A stretch of 64,000 nucleotides of DNA. It comes from an uncultured Psychroserpens sp. Lineage in GTDB: Bacteria > Bacteroidota > Bacteroidia > Flavobacteriales > Flavobacteriaceae. The stretch covers positions 124,001 to 188,000 of the forward strand of contig NZ_CANMVN010000006.1 in the NCBI RefSeq assembly GCF_947501425.1, read 5' to 3'. Shown here piece after piece: positions 28,101 through 35,897 of this stretch (position 1 is the first letter of the stretch; every line of letters begins with the position of its first letter). The notes below the pieces were generated by a model. The model ran no database searches, had not been told where the DNA came from, and saw only the letters and a program-made list of their open reading frames with translations. A program made the position numbers and the translations under genes.

Positions 28101-30408
28101 CATTACTGAAACTGAAAATCCATTTTGTTCTGCAACATCTGGTGTGATCATTTCATCGCCTTCAGAAACGCTATCACTCATAGCGACTGAAACATCAAAT
28201 GTGACATGCGATAATAGTCAAGGAACTATTACAGCAGTTGCCAGTGGTGGTTGGGGAGATTATCAATATGAATTGACTGGTGCATCAACAGTAGCTTATT
28301 CTCCAAATAATGTCTTTACTGATTTGTCAGCTGGTAATTATACTGTAAATGTTATTGATGCCGAAGGTTGTGTAGCATCTACCAATATTACGTTAATAGA
28401 ACCTAATCCAATTAACGCAACATTTACACCAAGTGTGACAACTCTGGCTTGTTTTGGTGATCAGGACGCGTCTATCACAATAACAAATACGACTGGCGGA
28501 CAAGGTACAGATTACACTTACACTTTAAATACAATTTTACCTACTCCAAGTACATCTGGACCTCAAACTTCAAATATTTTTGGAAACCTTGGCGCTGGAA
28601 CATATTCTGTAACAGTTAGCGATGGTAATGAATGTGTATTGAATTCAGCAACTATTGTAATTACGGAACCAACCCCAATTCAAGCAAGTTTGGTGACTAC
28701 AACTACTCAAACATGTTTAACAGAATCTACACTAACATTGAGTGCAACTGGTGGAACTGGTCAGTATTCCTATAGTAATGACAGTACTTTTTCTACTGTT
28801 TTAGGAACATTCAATTCATCAATCACCTTTTCCGTAGCTGCTGGTACATATCAATATTATGTAAGAGATGCCAACGGCTGTGCGGCTAATGTATCAAATG
28901 AAATAACAATTGATCCACTTCCTGAATTAGTAATCAATTTAGAATCAACTGATCCAACCATTAATTGTGCTGGTGATAATAACGGAACTATAATGGCAAC
29001 AGCACAAGGAGGATTAGGTAATTACATATATACCCTAGAAGATACTTCAGGAAATACAATTCCTGCAACTCAAAATAGTCCTGGTGTATTTACAGAATTA
29101 GTAGCAGGAACTTATGTAGTACATGTTGAAAGTGGCGATTGTGAAACAGCAACTGCACCAATTACTATAACTGAGCCAACAGCACCTTTAGAAGTGGAAT
29201 TTACAGTCAATGATGTAACTTGTAGTGGAAATGATGATGGTAGATTAGAGATCACTGCTACTGGAGGTACTGGTATTATTAAATATGCCATATCACCTCA
29301 ATTGGATCAGTTTTTTGAAACCAATGTGTTTGAAAATCTTGCACCTGGAAATTACGATGTTATTGTTCAGGATATATTAGGTTGTTATGTCACTTTTAGT
29401 TTTACAATTAATGATCCAATACAAGTTATCTTAACCATTGTCCCTGATTCGATTTTTGAAGAAACTTGTGAAGGTGAAGGAAATGGTGAATTCAGTATTG
29501 ACATTTCAGGTGGAAATTTACCATACAGTGTGAGTTTAGATAATTATGATGGACCATATACCACAGGATCTGCAAACCAAACAGTATTTGATTTTACTGG
29601 ACTAGGTGGTGGTGATCATACTGTTTTTGTTCGTGATGCTCAAGGTTGTGAATCTGAATGGAACATTACATTCCCAGAGTCAGTGTTTATCGACCCAATG
29701 GTTGAGATTGAGTTTCTATGTGTTGATAATTCTCTAACCAATACAGTTACAGTAACTGTAGATGATAGTATTACAGACCTAACACAATTAGATTATTCTT
29801 TAGATGGCGGCCCATACCAAATGAGCAACATATTTACAGATGTAGCTCCAGGTACAGACCACTACATTGATGTTAGACATACCAATGGTTGTATACAAAC
29901 AACTGAGTTCTTTGATATTGGTGATTACGTTCCTGTTGACTTAATATTGAATGAAGGTGAAGCACCAGGTGAAATTATTGCTAATGCATCTGGAGGTACT
30001 GGCGATTATCAATTTACTATGAATGGTGAAGATTACGGAACCACAAGTGTGTTTGTAGTTACCGAAGAAGGTACATATACTATTACTGTTACAGATAGTG
30101 CAGGCTGTGAAGCTTTAGCTGTTATCGAAATTGAGATTTTAGGACCTTGTATTCCAAATTATTTTACACCAAATGGTGATGGCGTTACCGATACATGGGC
30201 TCCAGGTTGTGTGGAGGATTACCCAAATCTTACGTTTGATATTTTTGATCGCTATGGACGAAAAGTAGCTACTTATCGTGTTGGTGAATATTGGGATGGT
30301 CGATATAATGGAACCGAGCTTCCAACAGGTGATTATTGGTATGTTGTAAGACCAAATAGTACCATTTTAAATAAGGAATATGTTGGACATTTCACACTTT
30401 ACAGGTAA
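22180..30408 (+). CDS. giant SprB-repeat adhesin with T9SS type-B sorting domain
   Basis: 2742 residues. Signal peptide ends SYAQ (ATG at 22180 or, more conventionally, 22189). The first ~360 residues form an N-terminal module with a Y-W-G-A box (GLYWGAVNP), followed by a DUF11-like module (NIVLTKIVEDDAGND...LNYVIGFQNTGN). Then come about twenty SprB-type repeats of ~80-90 residues (pattern YSIDGG..FQ.SNVFTGL.AGTYTI.I.DANGC). Residues 2657-2742 are the CHU_C sorting domain (FTPNGDGVTDTW ... GHFTLYR). SprB-like adhesins move along the surface in gliding cells or mediate attachment. It is followed 29 bases later by a classical PorP/SprF gene, its likely export partner. Confidence 0.93.
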   Translation: MSIMKKPTFSRLTIIILLFIGFQSYAQNYEPFTPRFNEDLKGDIVLIGNNILGPDNNAFNDNSVYNHNVNMTYIDIDGDASTFSSSSADLEIPNPNCYRIIYAGLYWGAVNPGNEPITNVKLKGPVGGYNDITGTIIYDANGTTVDGGDSFSYACFADVTDIVTAFGSGTDLGTYTVANVSSGLGETANFDPYNGTGQSAGWSLFIVYEDPTLPGKSITSFDGFSAISVPGNNPNLDILVDGFRTVPAPAPVRANFAFATLEGDSPILGDRLRLNGVSLSTADRPVANFFNSSVTRLDATPVDNRVPNSTNTLGFDTGTIAIPNPGNSVIANDATSGVIRLETSGDTYFPYFFAFAVEIIEPNIVLTKIVEDDAGNDIGGQTVDLGASLNYVIGFQNTGNDNATNFQIRDILPINIIFNYPDDLVLPPGVTVASYNPTTREIIFNIDNSLVEENDPVYEIRIEVQVVDSCGELADACSNIINNQAYATYNGFFNPTFQITDDPSLNSNTGCLLSPQATNFLADLDCEFIEEIILCGDSVDLTAADGYDSYSWSTNPSGTPVIGTTQTITVTNTGTYYSFNTAIAPCQSIEQQYVVEVFGGDIENPVIPYADEVVTCPNDGKLLPNIFLCGANDSRFIQTNISSATSIIWEQLDESSCAAVTDPDCANEDDSCVWNEVGTGADFLANTSGQFRLTINFSGGCFVQFYFNVYQNLLNPTVIATDIICTTPGSITVNDVPSGYEYSLDDNTYQTSNVFTVNTPGTYTVYIRQIDVPTNPCVFTVPDVQIRDRDFTVTSTIIQPLCHGELGSIQLAANDVDPQYSFSLFEGGTLVNSVGPILENTYSFDNLNPGTYTATVETENGCFYSEDVIIVEPPLLTVTAAITVPLTCTEGEITVYPVGGTPPYFYFVNGSTDFQTVPEIVVTTPGTYDVTVVDSNNCSASTSIVVDAIPEPDFNVSATDIACADATDSGIISINVTATNGSSLEYSIDGGATFVNSSVFTGLTEGDYDVVVQYSLGSSVCTTNPQTISIIANNAISGTAELSAPYTCTDNGTITVTGVSGGDAPYTYSIDGVNFQVSNVFTGLTAGTYTITIQDANDCTFITNDVTIDALNPPTDLTFDNSPITCPTNTTTVTISGVTGGTGTLEYQIIAPTINATPYQTSNVFTGLEPGTYTFQVRDANNCIYSESYTIDPIPTPTVNAVLTENLNCTATPDAVISGTITGPAPYTYAVSINGGTFTTLGSTGSTFTYTTGTAGTYQFQITDANGCTAETSEITVSPISLPDLSVITQTQDILCNGDSNGAIDITIDNTVGTPPFVINVNNDTTGTDYGTQTSGLPAGTYTISITDANSCTATDTITINEPDPIVVDYATVDITCGPGGISQGSVIINSVTGGTAPYNYFVTGTNGYSNSEINATGSTSVSFDVVDFGLYEINVVDANGCSVLEQDVLVASPPTDLDITITSTVDCLTGGEAVVSIGSTLTSSGPFFFSIYQGPISVYPNPPGSWIPEDSPGSETATFTGLTSGVTYTFIVYDASTNCSYYEPATTPIPTNSTLTLSAVSSNNITCTGSADGNVSFTVNSVYGSAVNVDYEIFDTLTLASTGVTGSGTVPANGSLTVTDLGPLPFGNYFVSISETSGANSGCGVVTAPFNITESAIALNLLVSINQNANCNAGSGLISAVGENGTAPYLYQITTTPTAPLENDPSWASASTFNVDSGNYYVHVLDAYGCVVSSPVVIVPMDPTPVISATVNNLCTVSEGDFEIDVTLDTPGIAPYSYSIDGGAPQTLTAPFAIYNLFSGTHTIEIQDANGCGNLVSIDIPAPVEITADISSEPSCNNDDGQITVNGTNGSGSYAYSISPNPASISLTGNVYSSVPSGIYTITITDTVTSCTEEVTISVPEATPPTFTTTSTAVTCFGDNSGSFEINVSGYSGAYTYEVFDNLGTSVTGVVNANTSTNPFTVTGMQAGSFTVVITETENPFCSATSGVIISSPSETLSLIATETSNVTCDNSQGTITAVASGGWGDYQYELTGASTVAYSPNNVFTDLSAGNYTVNVIDAEGCVASTNITLIEPNPINATFTPSVTTLACFGDQDASITITNTTGGQGTDYTYTLNTILPTPSTSGPQTSNIFGNLGAGTYSVTVSDGNECVLNSATIVITEPTPIQASLVTTTTQTCLTESTLTLSATGGTGQYSYSNDSTFSTVLGTFNSSITFSVAAGTYQYYVRDANGCAANVSNEITIDPLPELVINLESTDPTINCAGDNNGTIMATAQGGLGNYIYTLEDTSGNTIPATQNSPGVFTELVAGTYVVHVESGDCETATAPITITEPTAPLEVEFTVNDVTCSGNDDGRLEITATGGTGIIKYAISPQLDQFFETNVFENLAPGNYDVIVQDILGCYVTFSFTINDPIQVILTIVPDSIFEETCEGEGNGEFSIDISGGNLPYSVSLDNYDGPYTTGSANQTVFDFTGLGGGDHTVFVRDAQGCESEWNITFPESVFIDPMVEIEFLCVDNSLTNTVTVTVDDSITDLTQLDYSLDGGPYQMSNIFTDVAPGTDHYIDVRHTNGCIQTTEFFDIGDYVPVDLILNEGEAPGEIIANASGGTGDYQFTMNGEDYGTTSVFVVTEEGTYTITVTDSAGCEALAVIEIEILGPCIPNYFTPNGDGVTDTWAPGCVEDYPNLTFDIFDRYGRKVATYRVGEYWDGRYNGTELPTGDYWYVVRPNSTILNKEYVGHFTLYR

Positions 30409-30437
30409 TAGGATCTGAAGAATTTAAAATTATTCAA

Positions 30438-31448
30438 ATGAAAAAAATAACACTATATATACTTTTTTTAATCGCTTCGTATGGTTACGGACAAGAATTA
30501 AATTTACCTGTTTGGACCCAGTATTTAGCCGACAATGATTTTATCGTCTCTCCTACTTTTGCTGGTATTGGTGATAATTTTAAAATTAGAGCTAACGGAT
30601 TGACCCAATGGGTAGGTATAAAAAATGCACCTGACAATCAGGCGTTGTATGCCGATTTCCGAATTGCAAATCAATCTGGTGTTGGAATCTCAGCTTATAA
30701 TGATAGAAACGGTAATACTCGACAAAAAGGAATTAAGTTCTCTTACGCTCACCATATCATTTTAGATTACAAATCAAAGCAGTACTTGTCTTTCGGATTA
30801 TCATACAATATCAATAGTTTCAGAATCGATATTGAGAATTTCGAAAATGGCGAGGGAACACCAATTGTAGATCCTAGTATAACAGATGATAGAGCTATTT
30901 CAAACAACAACTTTGATGTTGGTTTTCTATACCGATGGAACAGATTTTATGCTAGTTTTAATATGAATAACTTTTTAGATAAAGACATCGATAATTTTAC
31001 AGGTATTGAGCTTGAGCCAAGTAAACTTTTAAACTATCAGATATATTCTGGGTATGTTATTCAGAGTAAGCGTAATAAAAATGTTGAATTTGAACCTTCA
31101 GTATTTTACCAGTTATTTAATAGTGATAAACGTTCTGCAACTGATATTAATTTCAAATATCGAAAGTTTAACAGAGATGGAGATTACTATTGGATTGGTG
31201 GTTCCTACCGCTTTTTAAATGATCAGTTGTTAAAACCATTAAATGTTGGGCCTATGGCAGGAATTATGAAAAACAGATTGTATTTTGCATATTCTTATCA
31301 ACTGACTATTAATGATTTATCTGGGTTTAATTCAGGTACTCATTCAATTACTATAGGATTAGATTTTATGCAAAATGCAAGCAATTGTGCCTGTACAAAA
31401 GGAACCAGCTACAGAAAGTATAAAAACAATGGTAATAACAGAAATTAG
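30438..31448 (+). CDS. PorP/SprF-family type IX secretion membrane protein
   Basis: 336 residues. Signal peptide ends YGYGQ. The body is an outer-membrane barrel of the PorP/SprF family (LPVWTQYLADNDFIVSPTFAGIGDNFKIRANGLTQW, GISAYNDRNG, GLSYNINSF). The usual family length is about 300 residues. SprF is required for surface export of SprB in Flavobacterium johnsoniae; the position directly after the giant SprB-like gene suggests the same cargo-specific role here. The C-terminus carries a short Cys-containing tail (NASNCACTKGTSYRKY). The stop lies 3 bases from the converging regulator gene. Confidence 0.9.
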   Translation: MKKITLYILFLIASYGYGQELNLPVWTQYLADNDFIVSPTFAGIGDNFKIRANGLTQWVGIKNAPDNQALYADFRIANQSGVGISAYNDRNGNTRQKGIKFSYAHHIILDYKSKQYLSFGLSYNINSFRIDIENFENGEGTPIVDPSITDDRAISNNNFDVGFLYRWNRFYASFNMNNFLDKDIDNFTGIELEPSKLLNYQIYSGYVIQSKRNKNVEFEPSVFYQLFNSDKRSATDINFKYRKFNRDGDYYWIGGSYRFLNDQLLKPLNVGPMAGIMKNRLYFAYSYQLTINDLSGFNSGTHSITIGLDFMQNASNCACTKGTSYRKYKNNGNNRN

Positions 31449-31451
31449 GAT

Positions 31452-32321
31452 TTATTCAACCTCTAGTTTATAACCTACACCATGGACGTTTGTTAGTTTA
31501 ATAGCTTCATCGTCTTTGAGTTTTTTCCGAAGTTTTGAAATATAGGTATCTAAACTTCTACCTACAAATACACCATTGTCTTCCCATACTTTTTTGGTGA
31601 GTTCATCTCGCTTTATAATCTGATTTGGATGTGCAACAAAGATTTCCAGTAATTCACACTCTTTTTTAGATAAACTAATCACTTCAGCTTCTCTAACCAG
31701 TTTGTTTTGTTCAGGATAAAACTGAAATCGACCTATAGATGTATAGTCATTACTATTATGAGACTCTGGTGTTGAATTTTGATGTGTTCTACTCAACAAA
31801 AACTGAATTAAAAATGCTGCACAAATAAAAAAGAAAATAAATACCAGTGTTTGCCTGTTTAAAACTGATGCGACTCGCTTATTGAATTTGACCTCGATGG
31901 TATAACAAGATTCTGGTAACGATCGACCAGCACAAGGAATAATAGTACGCTCCTTATCGACACTCATTTGATAGCTATAAGCAACTTGTTGATCTGTACA
32001 TTGAAGCACTTCTACAAGATAGTGTCTGGGAAGGTCTGTTTTAGTAAACGTACTATCAATGATGCTAACTAAGCTGTTCGGTTCAAATGAAAGCGGTTTA
32101 TCAAATGATAATTCGTATTTCGATTTATTTAACTCAATGATTGGCAAAATCAATGATGTAGAATCCTGATTACTTAATAATAATTGATTGCCAACTTCTC
32201 GTAATGAGATTTTTGTACGTTCAGAAAAGGCGTCATCTTTTTCCTCTGAATTAGAAAACAACCACGCCATGCATACCACAATTAATAATATGCTGTATAA
32301 ATAAATCTTTTTCTTGCTCAT
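31452..32321 (-). CDS. transmembrane one-component regulator with C-terminal OmpR-type winged helix
   Basis: 289 residues from ATG 32321 (an upstream ATG at 32339 would add six). TM1 spans about residues 5-24. The extracytoplasmic domain (about 25-157) has three cysteines (108, 130, 139). TM2 spans about 160-178, and the C-terminal OmpR/PhoB winged helix about 195-289 (LSKKECELLEIFVAHPNQIIKRDELTKKVW, SLDTYISKLRKKL, VHGVGYKLE). No receiver domain is present. This is the reverse topology of ToxR/CadC, whose winged helix is N-terminal. It is divergent from the YceI operon, and OmpR-like 10/11-bp repeats lie between them. The cysteines may sense redox or ligand, by inference. Confidence 0.85.
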   Translation of the reverse strand: MSKKKIYLYSILLIVVCMAWLFSNSEEKDDAFSERTKISLREVGNQLLLSNQDSTSLILPIIELNKSKYELSFDKPLSFEPNSLVSIIDSTFTKTDLPRHYLVEVLQCTDQQVAYSYQMSVDKERTIIPCAGRSLPESCYTIEVKFNKRVASVLNRQTLVFIFFFICAAFLIQFLLSRTHQNSTPESHNSNDYTSIGRFQFYPEQNKLVREAEVISLSKKECELLEIFVAHPNQIIKRDELTKKVWEDNGVFVGRSLDTYISKLRKKLKDDEAIKLTNVHGVGYKLEVE

Positions 32322-32352
32322 AATTTTTGTAAATAACATACAATTCTATGAC

Positions 32353-32420
32353 TTTTTACAACTGTTGACACTTCTTTTACAGTTTTTTGACACTTTTTAC
32401 TTGAGCTACAAATAGTTTTG
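32353..32420 (+). promoter_or_regulatory. four 10/11-bp-phased repeats and promoter of the YceI operon
   Basis: The motif T(T)T(T/G)ACA has its ACA at 32358, 32368, 32379 and 32390, spaced 10, 11 and 11 bp, the helical-turn tandem pattern bound by OmpR/PhoB winged-helix dimers. The last copies overlap TTG (32387-32389), followed after 23 bases by TAGTTTTG (32413-32420), a full TAnnTTTG match. The divergent gene encodes exactly this type of DNA-binding domain. Confidence 0.65.
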
Positions 32421-32448
32421 CCTTCATATTAATCATAAATATAAACAC

Positions 32449-33027
32449 ATGAAATTACGTATTTTATTAGTTATTATGACTGTATGCTCAATAACTCTCA
32501 GTCATGCGCAGGAACATCTTGAAATAGACACAAAAAAAAGTGAAGTAAAATGGTCTGGTGAGTACACCTTTTATTTTGGAGGACATCATGGAGCTATTAG
32601 TTTTAAAAAGGGACATTTTATAAAGACCAATGATGTTATTAGTGGTGGTAAATTTATTATTGACATGACTTCAATTTCATGTGAGGATATTGAAAAAGCA
32701 GATGCAAATGAAAGCCTTGTAAACCACTTAAAAGATCCTGATTTCTTTGATGTGGCACAATTTCCTGAAGCAAAACTTGTCATCACTCGTGTGAAGTATC
32801 ACGATAGTACTCATATGAAAGTTTTTGCAGATCTCACTATAAAAGGTATTACCTTGCCAATAGACTTTCAAGCTGAAGTTGATTTTGAAAAAAAGCAAAT
32901 GACAACCAGATTCAAAATTGATAGAATGCGTTGGGGAGTGAATTACAATAGCAAACTTAGAGATGGTGCTATCTCAGATGCTATTGGATTTGAAGTTACA
33001 TTGAAATTAAAACCACTTGAAAAATGA
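32449..33027 (+). CDS. YceI-family periplasmic isoprenoid-binding protein
   Basis: 192 residues. Signal peptide ends LSHAQ. The YceI lipocalin-like barrel is evident from IDTKKSEVKWSGEYTF, GHHGAISFKKGHF, ISGGKFIIDMTSISCED and HLKDPDFFDVAQFPEAKLVIT, with the closing segment FEVTLKLKP. The family binds polyisoprenoids in the periplasm and is often induced by acid or osmotic stress. It forms a translationally coupled operon (ATGA overlap) with the next gene and is divergent from a transmembrane winged-helix regulator whose candidate operators abut its promoter. Confidence 0.92.
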   Translation: MKLRILLVIMTVCSITLSHAQEHLEIDTKKSEVKWSGEYTFYFGGHHGAISFKKGHFIKTNDVISGGKFIIDMTSISCEDIEKADANESLVNHLKDPDFFDVAQFPEAKLVITRVKYHDSTHMKVFADLTIKGITLPIDFQAEVDFEKKQMTTRFKIDRMRWGVNYNSKLRDGAISDAIGFEVTLKLKPLEK

Positions 33028-33611
33028 AAAAAGTAATCATTGTTATCGCAGTTCTATTTTGTTGCTCAGGAGCCTATACACAAGAGAAACATGATTATGA
33101 AGCATTTCAAGCTGATGAAATCTGGCTAAAAGAAATCATTAAGTTCCCTATTAGTTTTGCTCCTGAAATTAAATATGAGGGTTATGAAGATCTAAGGTTT
33201 GCTAAGGATTGGCGAAAAACGGAGCATGAAGATTTTTGGTGTTATACCTTTGCTTGGCATGTCAAAACTATTGAAACACAAACTGCTGAAGGTTTAGAAA
33301 CCAATATCAAATTATATTACGATGGTTTAATGGGAGCTGTTAATAAAAAGAAAAATTTTCAAGTGCCTGAAACAACAGCTCTCTTTATCAAAACCGAGGG
33401 TGAAGACACTGATTTCAAAGGAAAAATAAGAGTCTATGACTCATTTAATTCCGAAGATATGATGACACTTAATGTTCTTGTAAACGTAAATTACTGCAAG
33501 GATTCAGACTCCTCGGTAATAATATTTAGATTATCACCACAAAGCTTTGATCATGATATTTGGGAGCGTTTCAAAACCGTAAAACTTAAAACTGATATAT
33601 GTGAAATGTGA
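33024..33611 (+). CDS. secreted hypothetical protein coupled to YceI
   Basis: 195 residues. Signal peptide ends GAYTQ. The mature protein has an aromatic-rich region (DEIWLKEIIKFPISFAPEIKYEGYEDLRF, DFWCYTFAWHV) and conserved-looking beta strands, with no membrane segment or known catalytic motif. Its ATG overlaps the YceI stop by four bases (ATGA), so the two are translated together and probably act in the same periplasmic process. I do not recognise the family beyond conserved secreted proteins of Flavobacteriia. Confidence 0.75.
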   Translation: MKKVIIVIAVLFCCSGAYTQEKHDYEAFQADEIWLKEIIKFPISFAPEIKYEGYEDLRFAKDWRKTEHEDFWCYTFAWHVKTIETQTAEGLETNIKLYYDGLMGAVNKKKNFQVPETTALFIKTEGEDTDFKGKIRVYDSFNSEDMMTLNVLVNVNYCKDSDSSVIIFRLSPQSFDHDIWERFKTVKLKTDICEM

Positions 33612-33728
33612 TTACATACAAATTACCTTACTAGAAAAAAACATAGAACTACTCTTAATCAGGTATTTTCACCCTTAAATAACTCGTTTGTCTGTTATAT
33701 TTTGCATAGAAATCAAAACATAATAGCA

Positions 33729-33854
33729 ATGAAAAATAGCATCCCTTGTCCAATCTGCTTAAACTTTATTGAAATTGAAGCCGTAAACTTTTTAAAAGCA
33801 ATACAATGTATTTGTCCGAAATGTGACACACAGATAAGTTTAGTAAACGAATAG
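33729..33854 (+). CDS. 41-residue protein with two Cys-x2-Cys knuckles
   Basis: A short open frame, ATG 33729 to TAG 33852-33854, encodes a 41-residue protein. It has CPIC near the N-terminus and CICPKC near the C-terminus, the spacing expected for a zinc ribbon or a thiol-bound metal site. The context is a ~260-base gap between the YceI operon and a converging lipoprotein gene. Bases 33699-33706 (TATATTTT) look like a weak -7 box. The four paired cysteines argue that the frame is real; expression is unproven. Confidence 0.55.
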   Translation: MKNSIPCPICLNFIEIEAVNFLKAIQCICPKCDTQISLVNE

Positions 33855-33876
33855 GTCTTAAGTGCAAATCATGTTT

Positions 33877-34419
33877 TTATTCAGGAATTTTACTTACATA
33901 TCCTGTATATCGAATAGGAAAACGCTTAGCACCTTTGAGGAGCATTTCACTTCTTAGATTAGGATAGAGACGAATTATGACATTATAATTTTCGTTATGA
34001 CTTTTGGCGTCAAATTTTATAGTATAACTACTGTTTTTATGCTGCTCAATCTCAATATTTTTGATGGTATCTTCAAATTCGATACTTCCGTTATCATTTC
34101 GTCTGTTGACCATTTGACGCTCACCAAAATATGGCAACTTAGAATCAATAGCGTCTCCTTTGAGTTTTAAAAAATTAGGGTTTCCAATAAGGCTAACTCG
34201 ACCAGCATTATCTCCAGGAGCTAATATTCCTGAATTCTGAAGCGCAATCAAACTGCTTGACGTTTGTGGTACTGCCCATTCAGATTCAATCATAAAAGAT
34301 TGAGAGGCTACTAATTCGTCTAAGGCCTGTATTTGTTCTGGAGTGGCTTTGGTGTTGGAAGAACTACATGCAAGCATGAAAAAACCAACAAGGCACAAAG
34401 CTATCATTTTAGTTTTCAT
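33877..34419 (-). CDS. DUF4251 lipoprotein
   Basis: 180 residues. Lipobox MLAC with Cys18 followed by SSSNTKA. The body matches DUF4251: 'SQSFMIESEWAVPQ', 'GRVSLIGNPNFLKLKGDAIDSKLPYFGERQ', 'FEDTIKNIEIEQHKNSSYTIKFDAK'. The family is confined largely to Bacteroidota and has an unknown role at the outer membrane. Single gene, converging with the small zinc-knuckle frame, and upstream of nothing obvious on its strand. Confidence 0.85.
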   Translation of the reverse strand: MKTKMIALCLVGFFMLACSSSNTKATPEQIQALDELVASQSFMIESEWAVPQTSSSLIALQNSGILAPGDNAGRVSLIGNPNFLKLKGDAIDSKLPYFGERQMVNRRNDNGSIEFEDTIKNIEIEQHKNSSYTIKFDAKSHNENYNVIIRLYPNLRSEMLLKGAKRFPIRYTGYVSKIPE

Positions 34420-34482
34420 AAGCTTAATTTTTGTTCATAAAAGATACCATTTTATTCTCATAAATCATTGTCATTTAACATA

Positions 34483-35760
34483 TTAAATATACTCTGAAGT
34501 TAGATTATCAACTTTAAGTCCATCCTCAAGTGCAAGAATTAAACCCTCAGCCGCTCGCTCACCAGATCGCATAGCTGCATTTAAAGATCCATTCAGCATT
34601 TGATCTCCAGCTAAAAAAACTGTTGGTTTTAATTGTGTTTCAGTTGGTGAACAATCCTGTTGTAAGTTATCTAATTCTGGTAATGCTTTTGGTATTTTGT
34701 AACGCTTCAAAAATGTAGTATCGTTAATATTACATAGTGTTTGGAGCTCCTCTTGAACGAGTTCAATTAATTCTGATTCGTCATACTCATGATCTTTTAC
34801 CACAGTAACCGATAACAATTCTTGATCTGATGTACTCGATGTAGCTAAACTATTGCAAAAAAATAGATTATTAATCAATGCATCACCATCTGCTATTAGT
34901 CCGATTAAAGGCTTGAAAATAGAGCGCTTATCAACTTTAAAGTAAATATTATCACACGATTTCCAAGTATTGGTTTGATTTAGATTACGTATTAAACTAG
35001 AAGCTTCGGTTGCAATAATTGTAAAGTGTGTGTCAATGCGTTTACCATCTTCTGTAAGTATATGATCGTCACTAACAGTCTTTATTTTAGTGTTGAACAG
35101 GAATGTTGTGGCGCTCAATTGTGATTGCAGCTGCTTTGGTACTGCTTCTATCCCACTTTTTGGGAGCGTTGCATGACCTTCACCAAACATTTTATAGACA
35201 AACTCGAACATTCTGCTTGATGTGGCGAGGTCTGGCTCTAAAAAAATACCTGAGAAAAAAGGCTTAAAAAAATCATTAATCATTTGTGAACTAAATCCTC
35301 TAGCTTGTAAATAGTTTAGAGTTGTGGTTTCTTCCGAAGTAAAGATAGAAGAGATACTTTTCTTTTTTAATGCTCTGTTGAGTTTTAACACCTTTAGCTT
35401 ATCACTAAAGTTTCCTACAGAAGCAGTTAATGTTGGAACTAGCAAAGAAAGATTACGAAGCGGATCTCCTATGACTTGCATTTTGCCTTCACTAAAAATA
35501 GCAGCACCAGGTAAAAATTTTTGTAATTCCAAGGCTTTGAGGTCTAAATGCTTTTGTGCTAAAGGATACGCATCCAATAACACCTGAAACCCATAATCTA
35601 ATTGAAACCCGTCAATAACATCTGTTTTTACACGACCTCCAACACGATCTGAAGCATCAATAATTACTGGCTTGTAACCATTTTCTTCTAATGTTTTAGC
35701 TGCTATTAATCCACTAACTCCTGCTCCAATAATATGTATTTTGTAATCTTCACGTCTCAT
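34483..35760 (-). CDS. FAD-dependent NAD(P)-binding amine oxidase/desaturase-type oxidoreductase
   Basis: About 425 residues from ATG 35760; a longer frame would need a GTG start 33 bases earlier, in a promoter-like stretch. The Rossmann dinucleotide motif IHIIGAGVSGLIAA is at the N-terminus, followed by VIIDASDRVGGRV (FAD motif with the GG-doublet). The C-terminal FAD signature is FLAGDQMLNGSLNAAMRSGERAAEGL. Related proteins include amine oxidases, protoporphyrinogen oxidases and phytoene-desaturase-like enzymes; the substrate cannot be decided. Monocistronic by spacing. Confidence 0.88.
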   Translation of the reverse strand: MRREDYKIHIIGAGVSGLIAAKTLEENGYKPVIIDASDRVGGRVKTDVIDGFQLDYGFQVLLDAYPLAQKHLDLKALELQKFLPGAAIFSEGKMQVIGDPLRNLSLLVPTLTASVGNFSDKLKVLKLNRALKKKSISSIFTSEETTTLNYLQARGFSSQMINDFFKPFFSGIFLEPDLATSSRMFEFVYKMFGEGHATLPKSGIEAVPKQLQSQLSATTFLFNTKIKTVSDDHILTEDGKRIDTHFTIIATEASSLIRNLNQTNTWKSCDNIYFKVDKRSIFKPLIGLIADGDALINNLFFCNSLATSSTSDQELLSVTVVKDHEYDESELIELVQEELQTLCNINDTTFLKRYKIPKALPELDNLQQDCSPTETQLKPTVFLAGDQMLNGSLNAAMRSGERAAEGLILALEDGLKVDNLTSEYI

Positions 35761-35897
35761 AGTGTAAAGATAAGCTGAACACAAATCAATCACAAAAGAG
35801 ACTTAAAATCTTATACTTATATTAACATCTGAAGAAACGGAATTAAGTATAGTGATATTTCTGAAATATATAAACTAATACTTGTAATGTAGCCTAA

